A stretch of DNA of 64,000 nt from Sorghum bicolor (Eukaryota; Streptophyta; Magnoliopsida; Poales; Poaceae). A program made the translations under genes and the position numbers. Each line of letters starts with the position of its first letter. Position 1 is the first letter of the stretch. The notes under the pieces are model-generated. The model was not told the origin of the DNA and ran no database searches. It saw nothing but the letters and a program-made list of their open reading frames with translations. The stretch covers positions 4,743,001 to 4,807,000 of the forward strand of contig NC_012874.2 in NCBI RefSeq assembly GCF_000003195.3, in the 5' to 3' direction. This document shows positions 45,726 to 56,642 of the stretch, in pieces.

Positions 45726-46099
45726 TGAGGGGAATTGTTACCTCTTAGCAGTGATTAAATGATTACAATACAGAGATATGAAAACAGAGCAATATCCATA
45801 CCAGTGCTTTGCATGACATGACATCATCAATTTTCCTTGGAATAGAAGATGAAGCTTTCCTAAAATGACTAAACTAAGATAGTTGATAACAAGTAGCTAG
45901 AAAAACATAGTTTTTTGTTACTAAAGTCTTTTCAGCTTCCAGCATCTTCTTCAAAACTTAAATGACTGGTTTGCACACACCATTACTGATCCTTGATGTC
46001 TTGTTAAAAGTTTTAAAACCAACTAGTTAGCCCACCTTCTAGTTTGCAACCGCCTCAATCCTAACTTGGTTTGGGATATATATATATATATATATATTT
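45726..46099. other. Spacer ending in a short (TA)n run
   Basis: AT-rich, non-coding. A TA microsatellite at about 46078-46097 directly precedes the LINE fragment. Confidence 0.5.
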
Positions 46100-46567
46100 C
46101 TCACCACTAATGATGCAGGCATCTACTATAAGAACATTTGGAAAGGCAAAATCCCTGCTAAAATTAAGATTTTTCTTTGGCTTGTGGCAAATAATGCTTT
46201 ACTCACTAGGGATAATATGGTTAAAAGAAAGTGGATTGGTGATCCTTCTTGCTTGTTCTGTGAGTGTAATGAATCTGTTTCTCATCTGTTATTTCAATGC
46301 AGTTTGGCCAAAGCAGTCTGGGTTGTTTTAGCTCATTGTTTAGGTGCTTCTAATGTACCTAGAAATTTGAATCAAAGTTGGGCTTGGTGTGAGCAATGGC
46401 TACCTTATGGTACCAAATTTCATGCAATTGGCATTGCTGCTATTTGTTGGGCAATTTGGAAAACTCGGAATAGTGCTTGTTTTGAGGACAAAGCTGTTAC
46501 TAGTCCAATTCATGTTATATGTTATGCTTGTTCGCTTATGGAATATTGGGCAGGTTTGTTTCTGGAG

Positions 46568-49500
46568 TATAACACTCCAAAATTTTTAATTTTGGATTGT
46601 TATTAGAAAATACTAAATTAAATAAGGATTTAAAATTTTTCTAAAATATTCCAAGATTTATTTAATTATTGAATTCCAAAAAGAGAGAAAATGTGGAATT
46701 TTTAATTTTTTTTATAAAGATTAAGTGGAGGGTGATTTATTTGATGTGTGTTTTGTGCCCTAGTTTTGTTTGGCTTGTCTCAGAAAAATGAATATAAAAT
46801 TTCTAGCGAGCCACGTTTAGTCTCTTTTGGTTTTCAAAAAAAAAATAAAACTCCAAAAGTCCTATTTGAAAACTAATTCAAATTCGAGTTGGAAAACAAT
46901 TTAGAAATGTGTTTAAACTAAAATATATTTGGATTTTAAAATAGTCTAAAAACATGTTATAGAATAATCTCAAGTTTTTGAGTTCAAAAATGGTTTCAAA
47001 ATTTGTTTAGCAAAATAGCTTAGAAATTATGTTTTATAAAAAGAAAAGGTTTTCTTTTCCTCTCTCATCTCGGCCTGCTTCAGTTTGAGGCCTGCACCTG
47101 GCCAGCCCACCCGCACCCCTCTCCCTCTTGGGCCTGGCCCCGCAGTGCCGCAGCCCAGCAGCAGCCGCGCAGCCCGCCTCGCGCCTGAGCCGCTGCCACG
47201 TGGGCCCCGCTTGCCAGTCTCTAGCAGCCGCTGCCAGCTGGCCCCACGCGTCAGCGCCCGCGGTCATCCCCTACCTCCGGCTGGATCGGAGCCGGACGCA
47301 ACCGCCGCCCGATCCTCGCGCGCGCGTCCCACGAGGTTCCCCGAGCCTATAAAGGGCTTAGCCCGGAGCGCCGCGCCCCTCCCTAAACCCTAGGGCGCCG
47401 CCGCCATCACCTTAGCCCTAGCCGCGAGCCGCGGTCACCGCCGCCGCCGCGTGGAGGTGCTTGCCGTCGGTGATCTCCACCCCGACCCCATCTCCGACGA
47501 CGACGACCGGCCCTCGGCGTTCGCAGCAAGGTGACGACCACGCTCGTGCCCTTCTTGCGCCCTCCCTCCCTCTCTTTCAAGCGCTAGCGCTCACCGGAGC
47601 TCTGCGGCCGCCGCCGTCCACCGGCGGCCGTGGACCACGCACCTCGGCCCTCCATCCGCGCGGCCAGTGCGCGCACCGGCTCCGCCGCACCGCGCGCAAC
47701 GTGCCCGTGCCCTTGCCTCGCCCCGCCGTGCCCTAGCTCGCCGCCACGGCGAACTTCGAATCCGCACCCATGGCGCCGCCGCGGCCGGCCGCCGCGCCCA
47801 CGCCCGCTCGGCCCGGTCCACCGTGGACCGGTGAGCCAGCCCCCGCGCCCCCTTGGTCCACAGCCCCGCGGTGGACCGGCCAGCCGCGCCTCGCCACGTG
47901 GCCAGCAAGGCTGGCCACCCCGCACTGCCCTGGCCGTTTTGCGAAAAAGCCCCTGCAGTTTTCCATAATTAACCCGCAGTCCACTGCCTTTCAAAAATAA
48001 TTAGAAATAAGTCCTGTTTTTAGCAGTCTAGTCCCTGGATCCATTAGTATTTAAAGATTTAGTTCTTTATGCTTTTAAAATTCAGTTTTAATTATTTAAA
48101 ATACGAAAATTAGTTCTGTTTATTCACAGTTTTGCCACTGACCTAGTTTTGGGCCATAGAATCCGCGTTTTAATTCCGATTGAGCCCGTTCTTGTCGCGT
48201 TAGTTTCATATCGCCGCGCTCTACGCAGTATTATAAATATTTATCATGTAACTTATTTCTAAATTTATTGATTTAAATATAATTTGATTAATAGCTTTTA
48301 AATTTGAAACAATCTAGGGTTGTAATTCGGTTCTCGTTGCATTGTGACTATGTCGATTTCATATACATATTAGCAGTGCTATATTTATTGTCTCATGTGT
48401 ATGAGTATAATTAATCCGATTAATGTTTCGAATGCATTCCTATTTACTTAATTTAAAAACACATTAGATTTACACTTTTGTATTTATAATCAAATGTGAA
48501 CTTAAATACTTCTTGATTATAATTTGTGTATTTAAACATGAAGCACATAAATAATTTAGTAATATTTGTCTAGAGTCTTTTTGATTTAAAAGTAAATTAT
48601 GTTTATAATTTTGATCTTTTGTAAATAAATAAATGCCCATGTTATTAATATCAACCTTAATGTTTTCTTATTAATTATAACTTGATTAGTTTAAACATGA
48701 TCACTCGATTAGTTGCTTTCATATATTCTATTTTTCAAAACTATAAATGCTTGATTGGCTTCAGTGATATATAATTAATTATGAATAGAATATGACTGAC
48801 ATTTAACCCTCACCTTTATAATTCTTTATAATTTGGTCAACTCAATTTTCAGATATTATTTTGAATAATCCTTCACCCGTTTTATTAAAATACGACCAGC
48901 ATATAGTCGCCTTTTCCGTTACACTTCGAGCCTCGATAGTCGTGTCCGTTTAACGATAGCTCCGTTCTTAATCGTTCTTGCGTGTCACGATCGTAGCAAT
49001 AAGCCGTGTCGTTTAGTGCGCTCTTTCTAAGCTTTTCTTTTGATTGATGCTTGTTCTTAGTCGTGATTGTTTGTTTGTCTGTTTGTGTTGCTTGGTTGCT
49101 ACGCGTAGAAGAAGTGTGGTTCGTCAACAGTGAAGACCAGGAGCTGAGGACCGACAGTCGAAGCAGAAGGAAAGAAGCTAAAGAATTCTGAGCAGTTATA
49201 CACTGGGAATAAAGGCAAGTGCAGACACCCTTTGATCATATTGTACCTATGAACTTTAAATACATTTACTTTCCAGTGCATGTGTCTTAATACTGCAAAC
49301 CCTAAGGACATGACTAGTCTTCTACTATATTCCTTGTATACCTGGGTTTTATACATGGGTAGTATAGTGAATAGTAGATATGCTTAGTTGCTCTACTCAT
49401 CTAATCTATATAATAATAGTAATAATGATCTTGCTTAATGAATTCTTCAATGATGATAAATGATTAAATGGTGAACAATGGTCACTTCGGTGATGGAGAT

Positions 49501-50755
49501 GTTGCGGTGCTTGCGAGCATCGTGGTTTGGTTGAGGACAGGGGGAGCGGGTACTGTTGGTGGTCCGGTTTGCCGGGCGTACCCGTCTCTGCTCTCCGTAA
49601 GGACTTAGTCAGGGAGCGGCCCCCTGGGACTTATAGTGCAGCTCCAAGCTATATGGCTCTGGCTTGACTAATTATCAGGACCTCCGCTGGTAGGATGTTA
49701 CTTTCCGGGTAGGCGTAAGGAATGTAGCTTGGGTATTCATATTAAGAGGTCGGTCAGTTCGGGGTCCCATTGCTATGGGCACGGCTGCCGCGCGCCCCGG
49801 CAAAAACTTATGAGTGGCATCCTATTAGTTGGACCCTGTGAAAGGTCTCGTAGTGAAACCCTGCCTGCTCACCTTGGTAGTGTTTTGGGGAGTCGCGACC
49901 CCGGGCGAATGGGAATCACGACTTGGAGTGAACGTGCACACCTCTGCAGAGTGTAAAACTGATATATCAGCCGTGCTCACGGTCACGAGCGGCCCAGACC
50001 CTCACTTGATGAGCAAATTGGATTCACTGGATACTTGGTGGCGAAACTTGGTTGAGGTTGCTACCTCGTGCTTTGGCGGAATGGCTATTCCGTGTTGGCA
50101 GGATTGCTATCCTGTGCTCTCATTTGGGATTGCTATCCCATTACCTTAATGGGGTTGCTACCCCGAATTACTATCCGAGGTTGCTACCTCGGAGATCTTA
50201 ATAATAATAATAATTATAATGATGAGTAATGATATTGTTAATATACTTTCATCTAATTAAGGGTTGGGATGCTTCACTCATATTTAGTAATAGGTTGTTT
50301 AATAAAAGAATTGTAATAAAAGTGTACCAACTAAAAAGCTCACCCGCAGTTAAACAGTGTCAGCTTTTCCTTTGATTAAGCCTTGCATGTCATTATACTT
50401 TCCGTCTGTACTTGTTGAGTTCGACATGAACTCACCCTTGCTATTACCCCCACACCCCCAGTGTGTAGTAAAGTGCTGCTCAGAAGAAGGACATAGATGT
50501 CATGGAGTTTTCTAGAAGCTTATGGGAAGTGCTTGGCGTACGGAGCCCCCAGTCAACCGTCCCTGAGAAGATTGGAGCCTAAGAAGTTTAGCTACTGTTT
50601 CCGCGTACTCTGATGTTTTGTAAGTGTTATTATAAATATGTTTTTCCGCTATATATAACATTGATTCTGATATTTCTATTCTTTTGTTATATGTGTGGAC
50701 TTCCTGGGCACACATATCACGACTCTGGTCTTATTTTAAAAGCCAGGGTGTGACA
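46568..50755 (+). mobile_element. Solo LTR, 4.19 kb, TSD TGGAG
   Basis: It begins TATAACACTCCAAAATTTT and ends CCAGGGTGTGACA. The 5-bp target duplication TGGAG is exact (46563-46567, 50756-50760). Excising one TGGAG plus the LTR rejoins the LINE frame, confirming the borders. A GC-rich block (47085-47940) contains TATAAAG and CCCTAAACCCTAGGG, and the rest is AT-rich. There is no internal domain, PBS or PPT, so it is the product of LTR-LTR recombination. Size and style suggest a Tekay/Del-like Ty3/gypsy family, but this is by memory only. Short frames inside (e.g. 49729-50149) are not genes. Confidence 0.9.
47348..47354 (+). promoter_or_regulatory. TATA box of the plus-strand solo LTR
   Basis: TATAAAG in context CGAGCCTATAAAGGGCTTAG, within the GC-rich part of the LTR and followed by CCCTCCCTAAACCCTAGGG. 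The same arrangement is conserved in the inverted copy. It would drive transcription rightwards. Confidence 0.7.
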
Positions 50756-51209
50756 TGGAGGAAGATAAGGAGCAGTTGATTGCTGGAGCAAATACAATGC
50801 TGAAAATTGCTATGCAACTGGTGAGCAAGGAGGTGAGAGATCAAAAGCACCTCGCTCTGGAGGACAACAAATCAACCGATGAAGAGGATGCTCTGGATGG
50901 ACAGAAGTGAGCAGGCGGCTGATGAAGACAGAATGATGTCTGGTCTTTTGCAAGAAACTGTCTCGAGGAAGGCGCTTTGTCGCTTGGTTAAACTTTTGTG
51001 TAATCAAACTTGGTTATTTTGCTGGTGCTTTCCTTTTGCTGTGTTGACAAGCCATAGCTGTCGTGAGCTAAGTGCGTTAGTTGTCTTTGTAGTTTCTTTC
51101 TTCCAGAACTGTACTTCTTTCTAGTCTTCTCTATCGGTCCTACAAACTATCTGTATGAACGGTATTTCCGTTGTTCATTCAATGGAAATGGGGAAAATCC
51201 CTCGGTTCG

Positions 51210-51211
<2 letters not shown>

Positions 51212-51260
<49 letters not shown>
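51212..51260. repeat. (TA)n microsatellite at the LINE end
   Basis: About 49 bp of TA directly following TTCGAAA. It may represent the LINE tail or the insertion site, since a shorter TA run also precedes the LINE at 46078-46097. Confidence 0.9.
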
Positions 51261-51262
<2 letters not shown>

Positions 51263-51748
51263 CCATACACAACCATTTGGAGGATATTAGATCTTTAGAA
51301 AGTTACATTTGAGATGAGGGTCATCCCATTGTGCTATGACCACTATATACACTTAAAAGAAGATTAGGTGATTAGCTAAACTGCTATGATTAGTGTTAGG
51401 CTAGTTAAAGGCCGCTTTAGCACTTGCTCTACATATAGGACAAGTGTTTAGTGAGGTCTGCATGCCCTCTTGCTAGCAATGTTGGCATGCACCAAGAGTT
51501 TTACTCCTTAGGGCTTGTAAGTCTTGCAAGACCCTATTACTAAGTTTGTGGAGTGGCTCCCAATGGTGTACAAGGGATCTGAGGCCCACGGTGTCTTGGA
51601 CAAAGCCCACCTAGTGGAGATAGCAGGGACTAGTCTGGGAAAGGCCACATGGAGACCCACTTGAACACGGGGAAGGCCCATGGGCTACCCATATGGTTAA
51701 TTGCCCGACCGAAAGCTTGCCTCTTGCGAGTGCATCCTTGTGAGGGGC
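51261..51748. other. Left half of a repeat split by the second solo LTR
   Basis: The sequence CCTCTTGCGAGTGCATCCTTGTGA at the right edge continues after the solo LTR at 55738 with GGCTTCAATGAGGGCTAGTGG. 51261-51748 plus 55743-56121 is therefore one older element. It resembles LTR or UTR sequence of a copia-like retroelement but has no coding domain here. Confidence 0.45.
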
Positions 51749-54700
51749 TGTCACACCCTGGCTTTTAAAATAAGACCAGAGTCGTCATATGTGTGCCCAG
51801 GAAGTCCACACATACAACAAAGAATAGAAATATCAAAAACAATGTTATATATAGCGGAAAACATATTTATATTAACACTTACAAACATCAGAGTACGCGG
51901 AAAGAGTAGCTAAACTTCTTAGGCTCCATTCTTCTCAGGGACGGTTGACTGGGGGCTCGGTACGCCAAGCACTTCTGATAAGCTTCTAGAAAACTCCATA
52001 GCATCTTTGTTCTTCTTCTGAGCAGCACTTTACTACACACTGGGGTGTGGGGGAAATAGCAAGGGTGAGTTCATGTCGAACTCAACAAGTACAGGCGGAA
52101 AATATAATGACATGCATGGCTTAATCAAAGGAAAAGCTGACACTGTTTAACTGCAGGTGAGCTTTTAAGTTGGTACACTTTTATTACAATTCTTTTATTA
52201 AAACAACCTATTACTAAATATGAGTGAAGCATCCCAACCCTTAATTAGGTGAAAGTAAATTAGCATCTTTTAAAAGACTATCCTAATTATTATAGTAATC
52301 CAGGGATTAACCCCAATTATTAACACAGGATAGCAATCCTGCCAACACGGAATAGCCATTCCGCCAAAACACGAGGTAGCAACCTCGCCAAGATCCATCT
52401 CCAAGTATCCAGTGAATCCAATTTGCTCATCAAGTGAGGGTCTGGGCCGCTCGTGACCGTGAGCACGGCTGATATATCAGTTTTACACTCTGCAGAGGTG
52501 TGCACGTTCACTCCAAGTCGTGATTCCCATTTGCCCGGGGTCGCGACTCCCCAAAACACTACCAAGGTGAGCAGGCAGGGTTTCACTACGAGACCTTTCA
52601 CAGGGTCCAACCAATAGGATGCCACTCGTAAGTTTTTGCCGGGGCGCGCGGCAGCCGTGCCCGTAGCAATGGGACCCCAAACTAACCGACCTCTTAATAT
52701 AAATACCCAAGCTACTTCCTTACGCCTACCCGGAAAGTAACACCCTACGAGCGGAGGTCCTGATAATTAGTCAAGCCAGAGCCATATAGCTTGGAGCTGC
52801 ACTGTAAGTCCCAGGGGGCCGCTCCCTGACTAAGTCCTTACGGAGAGTAGAGACGGGTACGCCCGGCAAACCGGACCACCAACGGTACCCGCTCCCCCTG
52901 TCCTCAACCAAACCATGATGCTCGCAAGCACCGCAACATCTCCATCACCGAAGTGACCATTGTTCATCACTTAATCATTTATCATCATTGAAGAATTTAT
53001 TAAGCAAGATCATTATTTTTATTATTATATAGATTAGATGAGTAGAGCAACTAAGCATATCTACTGTTCACTATACTACCCATGTATAAACCCAGGTATA
53101 CAAAGAATATAGTAGAAGACTAGTCATGTCCTTAGGGTTTGCAGAATTAAGACACATGCAATGAAAAGTGTATGTATTTAAAGTTCATAGGTACAATATG
53201 ATCAAAGGGTGTCTGCACTTGCCTTTATTCCCAGTGTATATCTGCTCAGAATTTCTTGGCTTCTATCTTCTGATCTTTAGCTTCTACTGCAACTGTCGGC
53301 CCTCAGCTCCTGATCTTCACTGTTGATGAACCACGCTTTTTCTACTCATAGCAATCAAGCAACACAAACAGACAAACAAACAATCACAACTAAGAACAAA
53401 CGATAATCAAAAGAGAAACTTAAAAAGAGCGCACTAAACAACACGGCTTGTTGCTACGATCGAGACAACGCAAGAACGATGGAGAACGGAGCTATCGTTA
53501 AACGGACACGACTTTCGAGGTTCAGAGTGTAATGGAGAAGACGACTCTACGCTGGTCGTATTTTATTTATAAAAAAACTATATACCACTGAAGCCATTTA
53601 AGCATTTATAGTTTTGAAATATAGAACATATGAAAGCAACTAATCGAGTGATTATATATCATATTTAAACTAATCAAGTTATAACTAATAAAGAAACATT
53701 AAAGTTGATATTAATAACGTGGGCATTTATTTATTTACAAAAGATCAAAATTATAAACATTATTTACTTTTAAATCAAAAAGACTCTAGATAAATATTAC
53801 TAAATTATTTATGTGCTTCATGTTTAAATAACCAAATTATAATTAAGAAGTATTTGAGTTCGCATTTGATTATAAATACCAAAGTGTAAACCTAATGTGT
53901 TTTTAAATTAATTAAATAGGAATGCATTCGAAACATTAATCGGATTAATTATACTCATAAACATGAGACAATAAATATAGCACTGCTAATATGTATATTA
54001 CATCGACATAGTCACAATGCAACGAGAACCGAATTACAACCCTAGATTGTTTCAAATTTAAAAGCGATATGAAACTAACGCGACGAGAACGGGCTCAAAC
54101 GGAGTTAAAATGCGCATTCTATGGTCAAAACTAGATCGGTGGCAAAACTGTGAATAAACCGAACTATTTTTCGTATTTTAAATAATCAAAACTGAATTTT
54201 AAATGCATTTTAGACTTAATCTATGAATACCAACGTCTTCAGGGTTTAGTCTGCAAGAAACAGGGCCTTAATCGAATTAGTTTTGAACTATAGTGGACTG
54301 AGGGTTGATTTCGATTAAGAGCAGTGTCTTTTTCGAAAAAACTGCCAGAGCTGACCGCACGCTTGACCTGTTGACCGGTCAGTGCTTGCGTGGCGCCACG
54401 TGGCGCTGACGTGGCGGCCACGTCGGCCTTGTTGACCGGCTCGGTCGACCGGGCGCAGGACAGATCTGAGCCGCTCGGCTCAAATCGGACGGCCGAGAGT
54501 GGCCGGTGCGGGTTGGGTCACCGGGGCGGCCTTGGTCGCGGCGGCGGCTCGCCGGAATGTGGTGGCACGATGGATCCCGGGTGTGTAGGGCGAAGGCGAG
54601 GGGCTAGGGGGTGCGGCTTGGCCTTGCGAGCGCGATGCGAGGCACCAAGGCGACTGGGGTAGGCCGGAGGCGGCCGTGCACGCGATGGAGCGGCTCGGTG

Positions 54701-55737
54701 CGGCGGTGCTCCTCCGACGAGCTCTTGCAGGCACACGAACGCGAGACAGAGGATTGGAGAGGGTTCGGCGGGTTCCTCACCTTGCTGCGAAGGTCGCGGT
54801 GGTCTCCTTCTTGACGGAAACGACGTGGTCGCGAAGATTAACGGCGGCGCGGAGCTTGGTGGGGGCGGCTATGGCGGCCGGTGTTGCTAGGGCTTCGGGT
54901 GGCAGGGGCAGTTGCCCTAGGGTTTAGGGAGGGGCGCGGCGCATAGGGCTAAGCCCTTTATAGGTCGGGGAACCTCGGCATGCGCGTTTGGGGGGGGGAA
55001 TCGACGGCGGCGACGGATTCCCGTGCGATGCGGGAGGTAGGGGATGAAGGCGTCCCGCTGACGCGTGGGGCCCACCTGTAAGAGGCTCGGGGCGGAGGTG
55101 GCGTTGCGGGCCGTTGCTGCAGCTGGGCTGGCCTACGCGCGCGATGTGGGCTTCGGCCTAGGAGGGCGAGAGCGCGGGGGCGAGGGGGGAAGCTGGCTCG
55201 GGCCGGGCCAGAAAGAGAGGGAGGCCGAAAAAGGGAAGGAAAAAGAGAAAAGAAAGGCTATCTTTTTATTTTAAAAGGATTTAAACCAATTTGTTTAACA
55301 CAATCATAAACCAAAATTTGATTTAGTAATTTGAGATTATTTTGGAGTTGTTTTCTTTACTTCTTTTGGAAACAAAGCATATTTTCTTAATAACACATTT
55401 TTAAATTATTTTTCTACTCAAATATAAATAGGTTTTGAAATAGAACTCTTGGAATTTTATTTCTCCGAAAATCAAAAGGACCTAAACGTGGCTCGCTAGA
55501 AATTTTGAAATTCATTTTTCTCGGACAAGCCAAACAAAACTAGGGCACAAAGCACACAACAACAAAGGAAAACGCTCTTCTCTTAATTTTATAAAAGTTT
55601 TAAAATTTCATATTTTTCTCATTTTACAATAACAACAATTAATAAAATCTTATAATATTTTAGAAAAATTTTAAATCCTTATTTAATTTAGTGTTTTTCT
55701 AATAACAATCCAAAATTAAAAATTTTGGAGTGTTATA
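51749..55737 (-). mobile_element. Solo LTR of the same family, inverted, 3.99 kb, TSD GGGGC
   Basis: On the minus strand it starts TATAACACTCCAAAATTTT at 55737 and ends CAGGGTGTGACA at 51749. The 5-bp target duplication GGGGC is exact (51744-51748, 55738-55742). It aligns with the 46568-50755 copy over essentially its whole length, with indels concentrated in the GC-rich block (54360-55230) and around 52260-52330. No internal retroelement domain. A different TSD from the other copy shows an independent insertion rather than an inverted duplication. Confidence 0.9.
54956..54962 (-). promoter_or_regulatory. TATA box of the minus-strand solo LTR
   Basis: TATAAAG on the minus strand in context CCTATAAAGGGCTTAGCCC, the counterpart of 47348-47354. 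It would drive transcription leftwards, towards the other solo LTR. Confidence 0.7.
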
Positions 55738-55742
55738 GGGGC

Positions 55743-56121
55743 TTCAATGAGGGCTAGTGGAAAGCGTGTTCTTTCTAATACCTAAGGAAAAAAAATCATC
55801 GAGCAGAGTTTGCTTTCTATATTTTATCTACCTAATCTAGTTGCTAGGTAAGTTGATAAGATTGAAGATACAAAACTATTTTACGCTAGAGATAGCAACA
55901 CTTAGAAAAACCTAGTGCATACTTAGTACTTGTGTAGGTTTTAAAAGTTTTTACCTTAGTTTTTTAAGTGACCTAATTTACCCCCTTGCCCTAAGGCGTC
56001 ATGGTTTTTCTACTTTCATGCATTGACTGACCTGATGTTCAAAGAGAAAGTCTAGAGAACACTAAAAGAAAGTAGGGTTGTAGGTGAGTTGTATGTAAGA
56101 TGAAGGGGAGAAGAGGAGTGA
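55743..56121. other. Right half of the split repeat, ending in a MITE-like border
   Basis: Continuation of the 51261-51748 element. Towards 56070-56121 the sequence (GGGTTGTAGGTGAGTTGTATG) resembles sequence resuming after the gypsy element at 61253, so the gypsy element landed in a small repeat here. Confidence 0.4.
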
Positions 56122-56490
56122 TGTCATGGTCGGGCGCACGTATACCAGGCGTACTAGGGCCAGGGATGTACGCCGTGCAGGGACTAGAGTCCATGGTGCC
56201 CACGAGCAGGCCAACGCGCGGCCAGGAGAAGTGCAGGCCGCGGCAGCTGCTGGTGGCTAGGAGGGAAAGATAGGATTTTCTGTTAGGGGGACTCCTTGAT
56301 TTAGGGAGATTTGTTACTCTTTCTGTTATACCAGCTACTATATATTCTGTACCCAGGGATCAATAATAAATCAAGCAATGAATTGTTATCTCTAGTCTCT
56401 CTCGCCCAAATCTCTCAAGCCTGCGGCGAAGGAGCAAACCTCGCCGGAGAAGACGGACCGAGGCTACCCTAGGGCTGGACGCCCTTGACA
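56122..56490 (+). repeat. 5' LTR (369 bp)
   Basis: Nearly identical to the 3' LTR by eye, with a few substitutions (e.g. GTCCATGG against GTCCAGGG, CCAACGCG against CCAGCGCG, GCGAAGGA against GCGGAGGA). It lacks 26 bp present at about 61205-61230 of the 3' LTR. GCTAC lies at both borders of that gap, consistent with deletion between short repeats. Confidence 0.93.
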
Positions 56491-56493
56491 ACC

Positions 56494-56504
56494 TGGTATC
56501 ACGG
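56494..56504 (+). other. Primer binding site (tRNA-Met type)
   Basis: TGGTATCACGG begins three bases after the 5' LTR end. It matches the start of the initiator tRNA-Met complementary sequence TGGTATCAGAGC in the first eight positions and then diverges. Confidence 0.7.
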
Positions 56505-56642
56505 TCTAGTCGATCCTTGCCTCCTTCCCCTGCCGCGCAGCCACCAGAACCATCTACAGCCGCAAGCCCTAGCCCCCTGCCGACCGCTGCCGCCAATCCA
56601 TCGTCGCCGTCTTCGTCATCCGTCGCCTCCTGCGCCAGCCAC

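Larger units (their letters stand above)
46100..51211 (+). pseudogene. 5'-truncated LINE, interrupted by a solo LTR
   Basis: The left part (46100-46567) encodes YYKNIWKGKIPAKIKIFLWL, CLFCECNESVSHLLFQCSLA and WAIWKTRNSACFEDK: the zf-RVT zinc-binding domain that ends plant LINE RT proteins. The frame reaches WAGLFLE, where a solo LTR (46568-50755) is inserted. It resumes at 50756 with EDKEQLIAGANTMLKIAMQL and ends at a stop near 50908. A 3' UTR follows to the TA-rich end at about 51211. The RT and endonuclease are missing, the usual result of 5' truncation on insertion. Confidence 0.85.

Noticed and set aside
47085..48000. Several 70-136 codon frames in the solo LTR GC-rich block
   Set aside because: They overlap in many frames inside an LTR with a mapped TSD. 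The inverted copy does not conserve the peptides.
49729..50149. Frame also found at 52320-52625 and 52483-52710 on the other strand
   Set aside because: The conservation is explained by the two solo LTRs being copies of each other. The peptides have no start context or domain.
56160..56260. Host coding sequence resembling the gypsy C-terminus
   Set aside because: It is the 5' LTR copy of the polyprotein tail that extends into the 3' LTR.
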